Source of the DNA: RGIG9115 sp045603225
Lineage (GTDB): Bacteria; Bacillota; Clostridia; UBA1381
NCBI GenBank assembly: GCA_045603225.1
Contig: JAZULT010000070.1
Coordinates: 134,125-198,124, forward strand
Direction of reading: 5' to 3'
Length of the DNA: 64,000 nt
This document shows, piece after piece, positions 19,401 through 28,115 of the stretch. Position 1 is the stretch's first letter, and each line of letters starts with the position of its first letter. The position numbers and the translations under genes are program-made. Under the pieces are notes generated by a model. The model saw only the letters and a program-made list of their open reading frames with translations. It did not search any database and had not been told where the DNA came from.

Positions 19401-21651
19401 TATGGTATCTATGGGTACAGCGGACACAGGTAAGGGTAATACATGGAACAAAGAAGCTAATAACACAGGATTTTATATACGTCCTGCATATTATCTCTCT
19501 GAAGATGTATTCCGTAACGTAAAAGCAAATGTTGATACTATGGGTTCAGACGTTAAGAAGATGATTCTTGCACGTTACGATAAATCAGAGCTTCAGGGTC
19601 TTTATAACGAAGCTGAACTCGGCAAAATCGGTTATGAAATGATAATTGATATTCCTCAGAAATACAATAATATCTATACTAAGGATGAGGCTGAGTTCAA
19701 TGTTTCATACGTTGCACAGGATATGGATGATGTAATTATCACATATTCAAACGGTACAGTAAGTGATTCAGTATCTGAATTCCTCTACCCTGATGACTTG
19801 TATGAAACAACAATTAAAATGTCAAAGCTTCCTTACGGAGAAAATGATGTTACAATTACAATGACAAACAGTGCAGGAGATGTAATTTGTACTACTGCTC
19901 AGAAGATGTACATTTTCCCTGAACAGCCGGAAGAAAATATTTTTAACAGTGGTATTGATATTCACCCCGGACAGTTTAAGGCAAACAACAATGTTTTAGT
20001 TCTTGCAAAACAACTTGGCTTTACACAGGTAAGAATGGACTTCCCGTGGTCATATATTGAGACGGAAGAAGGATTTGATTTTGAGCTTTTCGATTCAATT
20101 GTTGAAGAAGCAGAAAATCAGGGTATTAAGCTTGTGCCGATACTTTGTTACAATAACCTTTTATATTCTGATGATGAAAATGTGAAGGGTGCAATCGACT
20201 CGGAAACAGAGCTTAATGGATTTGTAAACTATGTAAAGGCAGTTGCGGACAGATATCCGGGAATTGATACTTTTGAAATCTGGAATGAGCCGAACCATGC
20301 AGGATTCTGGTCTGATTCACCAAATGCAGAAGAATACAACGCTCTTGTGAAGGCAGTATCTGATGCTCTTTATGAAATCAATCCTGACTATACACTTTAC
20401 GCAGGTGCCATAGATGTGTCAAAAGAGCCTGAAGCCTTCGTCGGAACAATGTTCTCAAGCGGTCTTTATAACTGCTTCGATGTACTCAGCTACCATCCGT
20501 ATTTTGATAGTAGTGTAAGTAGGTTTGAACAGCGTGTTGATGATTATAAAGATATGATTCTTGATAATGGCGGATTTAAGGAAATTGCAGCTACTGAGTA
20601 CGGATTTAATATTAATTCTTCTGATGCGACTCCTGAAACAACACGTGCCACAGAAACTGTAAAGGCTATGGTTGTTGCAGATGCATATAACACAGATGAT
20701 AACTATGTATTCAATATTTCGAATGAAAAATACGGACTTTTTACAACATCATATTTGCCGAATGAAATTGCATATACAGTTGCGTATGCAAACTCTGTTC
20801 TTGCTGATGCAAGATTCCTCGGTAAGCTTGACACGGCAAGCACAATTTCTGCTTATGCTTTTGTTAAGAACGGTGAAACAGTAGTAGTATACTGGAGCAG
20901 TGAAAGTGACAGTATTACTTTGCCGACAGGTGCATATGCAACGGATATAAACGGTAACGCAATAAACGGAAGTGTGATTACACTTACAAGTTCTCCTGTT
21001 TATGTATTCGGCTATGACTGCGTAGAAGAGGCTTATATGAACGAAATTGCTGTAAGAAAATCTGAAATTATAGAAAAATATCCTGAACTTTCTGTACTTA
21101 CAAAAGAAGCAATCATGAACAGCAACTTAAGTGAAAAGGACAAGAGTGCGGCACTTTATATGCTTTACGAAGTAAACAAAGTTGATGCAGTATACAATAC
21201 TCTTACAGATGCAACTGACCTTACAGTTCCGACAGCGGAATATGAAGCAGTTGAATGTGGCGGAAACATTTATTCTGAAGCGGCACTTAAGCTTGCTAAG
21301 AAGTATATTGACGAAAGTCTTGCACTTTCTGATTCAGCACTTGCTGACAAGAACAACATAATTGCGGCAAACAATAAGATTGCTAAAGACCTTATTGAAA
21401 GTGCAGAACTTCTTGCTGATACAGATTCAGAACCTGAAATCGTAAATGTTAATGTTTCAAATGGTGTTCTTACATTTGATGTAAAGAATGTGGAAAGCGG
21501 TGACGTATGGGTTGCAACTTACTCAGGAACAAAGCTTGTAAATATACAGAAGCTTACTCTTGACAATCTTTCATGTAATGTTGGAGATGCAACAGGTAAA
21601 ATCTTTGTATGGGACGGTATGACACCGATTACAGATTGTGTCGAATTCTGA
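16459..21651 (+). CDS. Secreted clan GH-A glycosidase with three Ig/DUF6273 repeats and WD tail
   Basis: 1730 residues from the ATG at 16459; an in-frame ATG at 16450 sits almost on the AAAGGA ribosome site and is less likely. Signal peptide to ~24 (ATTVMA). Three Ig-like plus DUF6273-like pairs span ~25-317, ~367-674 and ~717-1017; the second and third are very similar (YEKYWGKFGW, RGSGGTA, YIRP). A beta-domain leads to a TIM barrel (~1164-1480) with EIWNEPNHAGFW (acid/base Glu1277) and ATEYGF (nucleophile Glu1380). A helical part and a short WD tail ending in FVWDGMTPITD close the protein. It is the last gene of operon A, followed by a terminator. The barrel is paralogous to that of the previous gene, but the wall anchor is replaced by the WD tail. 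Substrate unknown. Confidence 0.85.
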   Translation: MKKLISLLLSATLLAGTFATTVMAETATATVNMYLQNAEYNSNQAVLALTLDGVEADSYTYQWYNSTEENGTYSPMYKETDSTYVLSSNDINTYIRCEVTPVTGDVTGDVITSSTYFLSPTRGAMRFGAITRDQTTIANYKNNPGKYYVEVLGKKLIVLDEYDDSFYAITAAFEGWHTFGDASTYQFLPNDTNNIGYWLNNDWVSSNATLASYMPTHTWWVEEACDKARVPYSFDAKVSLLSVTEYGKYMDRIGWGPYDATGDWWLRNSRPSTAGPNINIVIVAANASRLGQTNGERTGNNSCLVRPTFYLSDDIFLEEKANVSNMGAGIKEMMVERYSNEEDMAKLEKLYTDEELLSIGFTLDKAYVVSNTATIGALSQLTVSYEDENAVSYEYQWYTSDNADSGYVPAITETADTYIVSNRDMNKYIKAEITPVYADGSKGETVTTSNNINVTQLGRLSRTGYGDDREANKDNPSDNFVKIGGNSVLILDEYSDNEEAFYVMTPNAMGRAVFDSDNTTKFDPEDANNIAYILNNTLLTTGITEGEVTYKIGTDIQPYIPTVTWWTEAGHSGSNSPADYSVNAKIGLMSRPEYEKYWGKFGWDPEGLIKSGWWLRSGRGSGGTANSVFAALGVANNYPNESSNSWGNTWDKAANSTGYYIRPTFYLNEEVFKNIKADVATLGEDVKEMLVRRYAAEELMHLYTPAELRTIGFDVKTAVITSSTDTPAALSTLTVDYVDEEAVSYEYKWLISDSEDGDYITAMTEKSSTYLITTYDMNKYIKAEVTPVYADGSKGQVVETANIINVTTMGRLSRTAFSAEEIEAKRDNPSANYVKIGSTEVMILDEYSDETESFYVLSAHPTGRAAFDADSTTKFDPSDSNNIASLINGALLTTGHTDGTTTYSISSDIQPYIPVHTWWTEAGYKDSNSPDDYSVDAKIGLLSRTEYEKYWGKFGWSHGGGIVSGWWLRTGRGSGGTATTVMVSMGTADTGKGNTWNKEANNTGFYIRPAYYLSEDVFRNVKANVDTMGSDVKKMILARYDKSELQGLYNEAELGKIGYEMIIDIPQKYNNIYTKDEAEFNVSYVAQDMDDVIITYSNGTVSDSVSEFLYPDDLYETTIKMSKLPYGENDVTITMTNSAGDVICTTAQKMYIFPEQPEENIFNSGIDIHPGQFKANNNVLVLAKQLGFTQVRMDFPWSYIETEEGFDFELFDSIVEEAENQGIKLVPILCYNNLLYSDDENVKGAIDSETELNGFVNYVKAVADRYPGIDTFEIWNEPNHAGFWSDSPNAEEYNALVKAVSDALYEINPDYTLYAGAIDVSKEPEAFVGTMFSSGLYNCFDVLSYHPYFDSSVSRFEQRVDDYKDMILDNGGFKEIAATEYGFNINSSDATPETTRATETVKAMVVADAYNTDDNYVFNISNEKYGLFTTSYLPNEIAYTVAYANSVLADARFLGKLDTASTISAYAFVKNGETVVVYWSSESDSITLPTGAYATDINGNAINGSVITLTSSPVYVFGYDCVEEAYMNEIAVRKSEIIEKYPELSVLTKEAIMNSNLSEKDKSAALYMLYEVNKVDAVYNTLTDATDLTVPTAEYEAVECGGNIYSEAALKLAKKYIDESLALSDSALADKNNIIAANNKIAKDLIESAELLADTDSEPEIVNVNVSNGVLTFDVKNVESGDVWVATYSGTKLVNIQKLTLDNLSCNVGDATGKIFVWDGMTPITDCVEF

Positions 21652-21707
21652 TGTTTAACAAACAGAATGAGGCTGTGGCGAAGTGAAAGCTGCAGAAAAT
21701 GGAAAAT

Positions 21708-21743
21708 GAGGGCGATTGACGATGCAAGAGCCCTCGTTTTTTT
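21708..21743 (+). terminator. Intrinsic terminator of operon A
   Basis: A 6-bp perfect stem GAGGGC (21708-21713) / GCCCTC (21730-21735) is followed by a T tract (21737-21743), 56 bp after the stop of the last operon A gene. Confidence 0.8.
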
Positions 21744-21822
21744 GTTTTTTCAAATTTTGTTACTTTTCAGAAAAAATGAAACAAATTTCTTTTATAAATG
21801 TAACATATAACAGGTTTGTGCG

Positions 21823-21851
21823 TTGACTTGCTTTGATATATAATATATAAT
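21823..21851 (+). promoter_or_regulatory. Sigma-A promoter of the small exported ORF
   Basis: TTGACT (21823-21828), 17-bp spacer, TATAAT (21846-21851). It lies about 45 bp upstream of the ATG at 21897 and beyond the operon A terminator, so the short ORF has its own transcription start. Confidence 0.7.
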
Positions 21852-21896
21852 ATAATAGATAAATTGTTTATTATAATTTGGAAGGTTGAGGTTTTT

Positions 21897-22064
21897 ATGA
21901 AAAAAATAACAGGGGTAATTTTACTTGCATCTGTGTTTATATCATCTTTTATGGGTTTTTATGGCTATGCAGATGTTTGTATAATTGATTATAATGAAAA
22001 ACAATTTATGGATGAGTATTCAAGAGTAAATATGTCTGCGAATCCTTTTTTTATTAGAATATAG
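21897..22064 (+). CDS. Short signal-peptide ORF: truncated exported protein or secreted peptide
   Basis: 55 residues from the ATG at 21897, preceded by GAAGGTTGAGG. The first ~25 residues form a convincing signal peptide (MKKITGVILLASVFISSFMG, then FYGYADVC). Only about 30 residues would remain after cleavage, ending NPFFIRI. It has its own consensus promoter and lies just upstream of an AraC regulator gene with another. It could be the surviving 5' end of a deleted surface-protein gene, or a genuine small secreted peptide. No homologous longer protein exists in the window. An in-frame upstream ATG at 21864 is less likely because 21897 has the ribosome site. Confidence 0.45.
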   Translation: MKKITGVILLASVFISSFMGFYGYADVCIIDYNEKQFMDEYSRVNMSANPFFIRI

Positions 22065-22079
22065 TTTGATGGAAAATAG

Positions 22080-22108
22080 TTGACTTTTTATGTGAATAAT
22101 AGTATAAT
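22080..22108 (+). promoter_or_regulatory. Sigma-A promoter of the AraC gene at 22143
   Basis: TTGACT (22080-22085), 17-bp spacer, TATAAT (22103-22108), 34 bp before the start codon. It rules out a start for the AraC protein near 22080, since that sequence is the -35 element. Confidence 0.75.
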
Positions 22109-22142
22109 ATATAGATATAAATTGTCTTTTGGAGGTAAATCT

Positions 22143-22901
22143 ATGTTTTATCAATTGCATCACCTTGCTTCGGCAGATTATTTTAAGATAGAGAGAGAGA
22201 AGAACTTCAGCTTTCCTCCGCATCTTCATCAGTGTTTTGAATTGATTATCCTTCTTTCCGGTGAGATGCAGGTTACGGTAGATAATAATGTTTATGAACT
22301 GAATAAATATGAAGCAGTTATGGTCTTTCCTAATCAGATTCACTCAATTCAGTCTGTGGAAAGTGAGCATATTCTTTGTATTTTTGCACCTGTTCTCGTG
22401 CAGGAATACAGCAACAGACTGACAGGAAAGATACCGCTTGACAATTTTTTTGTTCCTGAACCATATTTTGTGGATATGCTTTGTAATCTTGAGTCGGATT
22501 CTACGACTACGCAGAAAAAGGCGATTCTGTATTCTTTTTGTGCCTTGTTTGACAAAAACAAGCAATATGATATGTTTTATGCGGATAAAGACGGATTGTT
22601 ATACAAGATTTTTGCATTTGTTGAGGAGTCGTTCAAATCTGACTGCTCGCTTAAAAAGCTTGCCGAAAAGACGGGATACGACTATGCGTATCTTTCAAGG
22701 ATATTCAAAAAAATTGTAGGAATTTCATATAATTCATATGTGAACCAATACCGTCTCAGCCATGCGTGTTATCTTATGGAGAATACAGATTTTTCAAATA
22801 TACAGTGCGCACTTGAAAGCGGTTATGATACCGTACGCAGCTTTAACCGTAATTTCAAAGAATGCCTTGGTATGACACCTACAGAATATAGAAACAGATA
22901 G
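22143..22901 (+). CDS. AraC-family regulator, cupin-type sensor
   Basis: 252 residues from the ATG at 22143, with TTGGAGG at good spacing. The N-terminal ~140 residues are cupin-like, with the HLHQCFELIILLSGEM pattern of AraC sugar-binding domains. The C-terminal ~100 residues hold two helix-turn-helix units (LKKLAEKTGYDYAYLSRIFK and IQCALESGYDTVRSFNRNFK) and end in the standard GMTPTEYR. It is a cytoplasmic transcription regulator. It converges on the next AraC gene, with stop codons about 3 bp apart. It may respond to a sugar released by module A or B enzymes; no direct evidence links it to one promoter. Confidence 0.9.
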   Translation: MFYQLHHLASADYFKIEREKNFSFPPHLHQCFELIILLSGEMQVTVDNNVYELNKYEAVMVFPNQIHSIQSVESEHILCIFAPVLVQEYSNRLTGKIPLDNFFVPEPYFVDMLCNLESDSTTTQKKAILYSFCALFDKNKQYDMFYADKDGLLYKIFAFVEESFKSDCSLKKLAEKTGYDYAYLSRIFKKIVGISYNSYVNQYRLSHACYLMENTDFSNIQCALESGYDTVRSFNRNFKECLGMTPTEYRNR

Positions 22902-22904
22902 AGA

Positions 22905-23741
22905 TTATCTCATATATTTTTTTCTGTATTCGAAAGGTGTAATACCGAATTGCTTTTTAAATATGCGATAAAAATGCTTTTCGCTGTTAAAGCCTGAGCT
23001 TTCCGCAATCTGAGCGATAGAACGGCCGTCGTTTGCAAGCAGATTACACACATTTTTAAGTCGCACATCATTAAGGTATTGAGAAAATGTCATTCCGAAT
23101 TCTTTATGAAAGAGCGTTGAAAAATAGTTTCTCGATAAGTATAAACGATCAGCGACTTCTTCAAGTGTGATATTTTTGTGAAAGTTATTCTGTATATATG
23201 TAATTGCATTAAAAATCGTTTTAACATTGTTATTTTCAACTTTTTTTGTACTCTTTGCCGTTGTAATCAAATCCATTATTATAAATTCAAGTATTTTTCT
23301 TATATAAGTAACAGATGAAGCGTAAGAGCTGTTGCTGTATTTTTTGAATTTTTCGAAAAGTCTTCTGAAAAATATAATATCGTCCTGCGATAATGTCATA
23401 AGTAAGCCTGATATTTTTGTTAAATCCGAACGTACAGAGAGACTGTCAACAAAAGTATCAGAAAATGAAATATTGTATGTTTCACGTGTAGCTGAAGTGA
23501 TTGAATAAGAGTGAAGGTCTGTAGGCGTGCACAATGAAATAATTCCGTAGTCAAATTTTAAGGAGGAATTATTTACAGATGTTTCACCCTTACTGATGAT
23601 AAATTCAATTTCGTAAAATTCATGACTGTGCGGAGGTACGTGAACTACATCAGTGTAATTACGGTATTTGTCATGCTTGAATCTCAATTCATTAAAATCA
23701 TACGGAATCCGCACAGGCGTTTTTAGTTTCTTTTTTATCAT
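22905..23741 (-). CDS. AraC-family regulator of module B
   Basis: 278 residues from the ATG at 23741. GGAAG lies 8 nt upstream; an in-frame GTG at 23750 is too close to that site. An N-terminal cupin-like domain (VPPHSHEFYEIEFIISKGE, DYGIISLCTPTDLHSY) is followed by a typical AraC pair of HTH units (LEEVADRLYLSRNYFSTLFH and IAQIAESSGFNSEKHFYRIF) and the end FGITPFEYRKK. It is clearly paralogous to the regulator at 58974-59822 (shared SQYLNDVRLKN/SQYLNDIRLKN and GFNS-KHF). Divergent from operon B, whose promoter carries a 21-bp-phased TATCAC repeat also present beside the paralogue, so it is the likely activator of operon B. Confidence 0.9.
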   Translation of the reverse strand: MIKKKLKTPVRIPYDFNELRFKHDKYRNYTDVVHVPPHSHEFYEIEFIISKGETSVNNSSLKFDYGIISLCTPTDLHSYSITSATRETYNISFSDTFVDSLSVRSDLTKISGLLMTLSQDDIIFFRRLFEKFKKYSNSSYASSVTYIRKILEFIIMDLITTAKSTKKVENNNVKTIFNAITYIQNNFHKNITLEEVADRLYLSRNYFSTLFHKEFGMTFSQYLNDVRLKNVCNLLANDGRSIAQIAESSGFNSEKHFYRIFKKQFGITPFEYRKKYMR

Positions 23742-23838
23742 ATTGGTCACTTCCTTTCCGATTATATTTTATCACAAAAATGCATTAATGTAAATATGTG
23801 TTATTTACTAAAAATAAAAAAATGAAATTAATAAAATA

Positions 23839-23893
23839 TATCACTTTTGTAGGAAAATATATCACATATTATCTTATACTACTGTGATAAAAT
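23839..23893 (+). promoter_or_regulatory. AraC direct-repeat operator and -10 element of operon B
   Basis: Two TATCAC half-sites at 23839-23844 and 23860-23865 are exactly 21 bp apart (two helical turns). A -10-like TAAAAT follows at 23888-23893, 22 bp after the second site, and no good -35 is present. This suggests an activator-dependent promoter. The same spacing and layout occur at 59922-59975. A reverse-orientation copy (GTGATA) lies at 23884-23889 and another TATCAC at 23770-23775 near the regulator's start. Confidence 0.65.
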
Positions 23894-23970
23894 ATATTTG
23901 AACTAAATATTATCAAAAATAATTGGATAAAATTAACAAATAATCTGAGATGAAGAGGGGGTTTTTCAAA

Positions 23971-25632
23971 GTGAAACGAAAAATGATACTTGCAGTGCTG
24001 TGTGTAAATATCCTTTCAGGAAATATGGCATCTGCGCTTGATGTGAATATTGATGATACGGGAGGCCTTGTGACAGTTAAAGAAGTTATCGGAAATAATT
24101 CATCAGGAATGATTATAGTGGTGGACAGCGGAAAAACTATAGAGAACAATGATGATGTTTATGCAGTAAAATATGCGGACGCTGATTCTGACGGTGTAGC
24201 AAAATGGGAATTTGAAATGCCCGAAAAGGTAAATGATGAGCTTACTGATGGAGAGTATGATTTGTATATAAAGCAGGATGGGGAAGATATAGTAAAAGAT
24301 ACAATGGTATATGCATCTTTTGAAACCCGTGAAAAACTTAAAAATGAATGGAGCGGTATAAATACAAAGGAAGCTCTTGAGGAACTTCTTGATAATCAGG
24401 ATTATGTATATGCTCTTGAGGTTTACGGATTTGATATGGATACTTATTCTGAATATTCATCATATAAAAGCTCTGTTATCCAAGGTACATATAACGCTGT
24501 AGGAGACTTTTCAAATACAGATATAAAATCCGGTGCCGGTATATTTAATTCAGAGCTTGGATTTCTCGGAATAAATAAAAAATCAGGAAACGTTTCAGAT
24601 AATATTTCGCTGATTAATCCCGGGTTTGAAGGAGTGTTTTATAACGACATCAAGGATGCGGAGCTTACAAAATGGATTTGTGACTGCGTGGGTGATAAAA
24701 CGTATTCATCTCTTTCGAAGCTGAAATCTGAATATGAGACAGCTAATATTCTTTATAAGATTAACAATACGAGAGTGTCAGAAATCGAAGACATTCTTGA
24801 CCGTTATGCGGACGAGCTTGACATAAGCGACAGTTCGGAGTATGAAAAATACCTTGACTTAAAGAATAAGGGCAAGGCTGACGAAAAAATAGTTAATGCT
24901 CTTGCCAAATCGCCTGCAAAAGATGTTCAGGAACTTGAAAATGTGATAGGAAAAGCATCAGGAAGTACAAGTTCAGGTGGTTCAGGTGGCTCAGGAGGTT
25001 CGGGCGGCTCAGGCGGTTCCGGTAAAGCTCCGTCAAATCCCGGTGGATTCCCGTCAACAGTTCCTTCGGAAACAGTAAATCCTGAGAAAAAAGTATCGTT
25101 TAATGATATGAATAATGCTGTATGGGCAACAGAGGCAGTAACAGCGCTTGCAAAGGCAGGTGTTGTTTCGGGAGATGAAAACAGCAACTTCCGTCCGAAT
25201 GATATAATGAGACGTGAAGAATTTGTGAAAATGCTTGTAGAAGCTGTAGGCGTTCTTGATAAGAATGCTGAATGTAACTTTGAAGATGTCAGCAAAGATG
25301 CGTGGTATTATAAATATATCGCATCAGCTTACAAAAACGGGCTTGTAAACGGTGTAAGTGAAACCCACTTCGGAACAGGAAGCAATATTACAAGACAGGA
25401 TATGGCAGTGCTCTGCAGGCGTACCGCTGAAAAGAGCAAGGCGCTTGATACTGTAAGAGAAAGCATAGTTTTTGCTGATGACGGTGATATTTCAGATTAT
25501 GCAAAAGATGCTGTTTACAGACTGTACATGTCGGGTGCGATAAACGGTATGGATAAAAATAATTTCGGGCCTCTTGAATCAGCAACAAGAGCTCAGGGGG
25601 CAATGATAATTTACAATCTGTTTTTAAAGTAA
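23971..25632 (+). CDS. Secreted C-terminal SLH anchor protein (module B)
   Basis: 553 residues from a GTG start at 23971, chosen because GAGGGGG precedes it at good spacing and the signal peptide then begins normally (MKRKMILAVLCVNILSG); an upstream ATG at 23950 lacks a ribosome site. Cleavage is likely near residue 23 (NMASA). A beta-rich N-terminal domain is followed by a helical region (EALEELLDNQDYVYALEVYG), a linker of GGS repeats (~330-352) and three SLH domains from ~376, ~436 and ~500 (RREE, TRQD, TRAQ). First gene of operon B. The SLH part is very close to the module A protein at 4263-5909, but the N-terminal half has diverged strongly, as expected if it contacts a module-specific partner (inference). 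Confidence 0.85.
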   Translation: MKRKMILAVLCVNILSGNMASALDVNIDDTGGLVTVKEVIGNNSSGMIIVVDSGKTIENNDDVYAVKYADADSDGVAKWEFEMPEKVNDELTDGEYDLYIKQDGEDIVKDTMVYASFETREKLKNEWSGINTKEALEELLDNQDYVYALEVYGFDMDTYSEYSSYKSSVIQGTYNAVGDFSNTDIKSGAGIFNSELGFLGINKKSGNVSDNISLINPGFEGVFYNDIKDAELTKWICDCVGDKTYSSLSKLKSEYETANILYKINNTRVSEIEDILDRYADELDISDSSEYEKYLDLKNKGKADEKIVNALAKSPAKDVQELENVIGKASGSTSSGGSGGSGGSGGSGGSGKAPSNPGGFPSTVPSETVNPEKKVSFNDMNNAVWATEAVTALAKAGVVSGDENSNFRPNDIMRREEFVKMLVEAVGVLDKNAECNFEDVSKDAWYYKYIASAYKNGLVNGVSETHFGTGSNITRQDMAVLCRRTAEKSKALDTVRESIVFADDGDISDYAKDAVYRLYMSGAINGMDKNNFGPLESATRAQGAMIIYNLFLK

Positions 25633-25658
25633 ATTAAGAAAAGACAGGAGGGAAATTT

Positions 25659-28112
25659 ATGGTTAAAAAAATTATTGCAGCAGCTTGTGCTATGACTTTT
25701 GTGGCAGTACCTCATAATATTATTTTTGCTGAGGAGATAAACTCAAACGAGGCACAAATTCTCAGTGAACTTAATATTCTCACAGAAGAAAAAATTACTC
25801 AGGAAAGCTTTATATATTCTCTGGCATCATTTTTGTATGATGAGCCATCGATGATGGGAACTGCAGAAGATATTGCACTTAGCACAGGTATGATAGCTTC
25901 AAAGGACGAATATAACGGAAGAAAATCCATAACAGTTGAAACAGCACTTAAATATGCAGTTATTACGCTGGGGTATAAAGTTAAAGCAAACGGTAACTAT
26001 ATAAAAGCCGCTTCAGAGCTTAAGCTGATAGACGGAATAGAAGGAAGTATTGACGGAAAGCTTAAATATGCCGATGCGGTGACTTTGCTTTATAATATCA
26101 CTGAAGCGGAGCCTATGGCGGCGTATTATCAATCAGAAGGAAATACTGAATACAAAATTTTATATGATACAAATCTTCTTGAACAAAACAGAGATATTTA
26201 TAAAATTCATGGCATTATGACAGCCGATGCATATACATCAATTTACGGTCAGGACGGAACAGGTGACAAAAACATCATTACGGTTGAAAATGAAGAGTAT
26301 ATTGTTTCGGATTCAATGACAGATAATTTGCTCGGTCAGAATGTGGTTTGTTATGTAAAGGAAGAGAAGAATTCCGATTCTGAAATCATATATATGGCTG
26401 AGTATACAGGAAAAAATGATGTTATAACAGTTGATGCAAGAGCAATTGAAGATGTGGCGGAGGATTTTTCTTACATAGAATATGTGAAGGATAATGGGAA
26501 ATTAGATAAAATAAAGCTTCCTCCTGCGCTCAGAGTGATTTATAACGGTGTGTACTACGGTGATTATACCCGTGACGATTTGATGCCGGATATAGGAAGC
26601 ATAAAGCTTATTGATAACAATTACGACGGGAAATATGAGGTTGCAATTGTAAAGTCATATGAAACCATGATTGTTGAATCGATAAATAAAACTGATAAAA
26701 AAATTGTAAACAGATACCGTTTTGCGGATTGTATTACGAATCTTGAACTTAACCCTGACAGGGGAGAAGTACATTATAAAATTTACGGTGCTGACGGAAA
26801 TGAAACAGAATTCGTTTCTGTAACGGTAAACAGTGTTCTGAGCGTTGCAAAAAGTAAAAACACCGAAGAACCTGTTGTGGAAATATACATCAGTGGATAT
26901 GAACCTTTAAACGGAACTGTTACAGGCTTACATTCTGCAGATAACGAAATTTCAATTGACGGTGTAAAATATCATATATCAGAAGATTATCTTAAGTTTT
27001 TAAGCTTTAGCAGCAAAATAAATGAAATAGGTGCAAAACACATATTTTATCAGGATTATTTCGGAAATATAGTATACCGCAAAGCACTGGTTGATAATGA
27101 TTATTGTTTCCTTCTTAAAACATATGAGGACGATGAAAAATACTATGCAGTTTACATGGATATGGATAACGAGTGGTATACATCAGCATTTGCTAAAAAT
27201 GTAAAGCTTGACGGTGTAAGATATAATGCGGTGAAGGCATACACTGCACTTGGCGATTTTCAGCCTCAGATAATGAAGATTAAGCTTAATACGGCAGACG
27301 AAGTGAACAGTATTGATATGGCGGACACTGTTGAAAGCTATGATGAAAGCCATTTTACAAAAACAGCGGTGACAACTTATGCATACAGAACAGACCCGAG
27401 GTCGTTCAATATGGAGCTTTACTTAGATGATGGAGCAAATCTTCTTGTATGTCAGGCTGATGGTTCGAAGGATAAAGATGATTACTATTTCAGAGATGCG
27501 GCAGGTTATATGAGAACTGATAAATCATATCCCATTGTAGCATATGATGTTGACAGATTCGGATTTTCGAAAATGTTCTCGATAGTTGAGACTCCTGCGA
27601 TAAGCTCTTATTCAACAAGTTCAAGTATGTTTGTTGTTACCGGCATAAAGGAAATGCTTACAAGTGACGGCGAAGTTCTTCCTTGCCTTGTCGGTAATAT
27701 GGGTGACTTTATAGGCATGACTGTAGTCGGAGCACATCAGACCATATTTGAAGGTATATCAACAGGAGATGTACTTAATCTCAGACTGAACAGTGTAGGT
27801 AGAGCTGATTATGTAACAAAAGTGTTCTCCATGGGTAATTTTAAACCTGTGTCAGTACCGAACCTGTATAGTAATATTGTAACTATTGCAGGAACAGTAA
27901 CAGATATTGACCTTGAGACGGGCAAAATTAAAATTGACTGCGGAGACAAGATGGCTTCTCTCAGATTAAATACTTCAAAAGCCGCACATTTTTATGACCC
28001 TGAGGAGAATACATGTGAAGGAAGAACAGCCGCTGATATAAAAATCGGTGACAAGATACTTTGCAGTATATCTTACGGTAATATATCACAGATTGTTTGC
28101 GTGGAGGGATAA
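25659..28112 (+). CDS. Secreted N-terminal SLH-like protein with long beta-rich body (module B)
   Basis: 817 residues with a signal peptide to ~25 (IIFAEE after a hydrophobic core). It is paralogous to the proteins at 5930-8575 and 48976-51591 along its length, including the conserved YNGVYYGD region and the calcium-loop-like LIDNNYDGKYE near residue 318. Its three SLH units (~26-165) are degenerate: the usual TRAE motif is replaced by TQES, TVET and KYAD, so wall binding may be weak or lost. Ribosome site AGGAGGG. It follows the C-terminal SLH gene by 26 bp and precedes a CBM protein gene by 3 bp, so it is in the same operon. No enzymatic motif recognised. Confidence 0.75.
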   Translation: MVKKIIAAACAMTFVAVPHNIIFAEEINSNEAQILSELNILTEEKITQESFIYSLASFLYDEPSMMGTAEDIALSTGMIASKDEYNGRKSITVETALKYAVITLGYKVKANGNYIKAASELKLIDGIEGSIDGKLKYADAVTLLYNITEAEPMAAYYQSEGNTEYKILYDTNLLEQNRDIYKIHGIMTADAYTSIYGQDGTGDKNIITVENEEYIVSDSMTDNLLGQNVVCYVKEEKNSDSEIIYMAEYTGKNDVITVDARAIEDVAEDFSYIEYVKDNGKLDKIKLPPALRVIYNGVYYGDYTRDDLMPDIGSIKLIDNNYDGKYEVAIVKSYETMIVESINKTDKKIVNRYRFADCITNLELNPDRGEVHYKIYGADGNETEFVSVTVNSVLSVAKSKNTEEPVVEIYISGYEPLNGTVTGLHSADNEISIDGVKYHISEDYLKFLSFSSKINEIGAKHIFYQDYFGNIVYRKALVDNDYCFLLKTYEDDEKYYAVYMDMDNEWYTSAFAKNVKLDGVRYNAVKAYTALGDFQPQIMKIKLNTADEVNSIDMADTVESYDESHFTKTAVTTYAYRTDPRSFNMELYLDDGANLLVCQADGSKDKDDYYFRDAAGYMRTDKSYPIVAYDVDRFGFSKMFSIVETPAISSYSTSSSMFVVTGIKEMLTSDGEVLPCLVGNMGDFIGMTVVGAHQTIFEGISTGDVLNLRLNSVGRADYVTKVFSMGNFKPVSVPNLYSNIVTIAGTVTDIDLETGKIKIDCGDKMASLRLNTSKAAHFYDPEENTCEGRTAADIKIGDKILCSISYGNISQIVCVEG

Positions 28113-28115
28113 GCT

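Noticed and set aside
22905..23741. Tandem AraC genes (22143 and 22905) considered as a recent duplication
   Set aside because: The two share only general AraC features; the one at 22905 is much closer to the distant copy at 58974.
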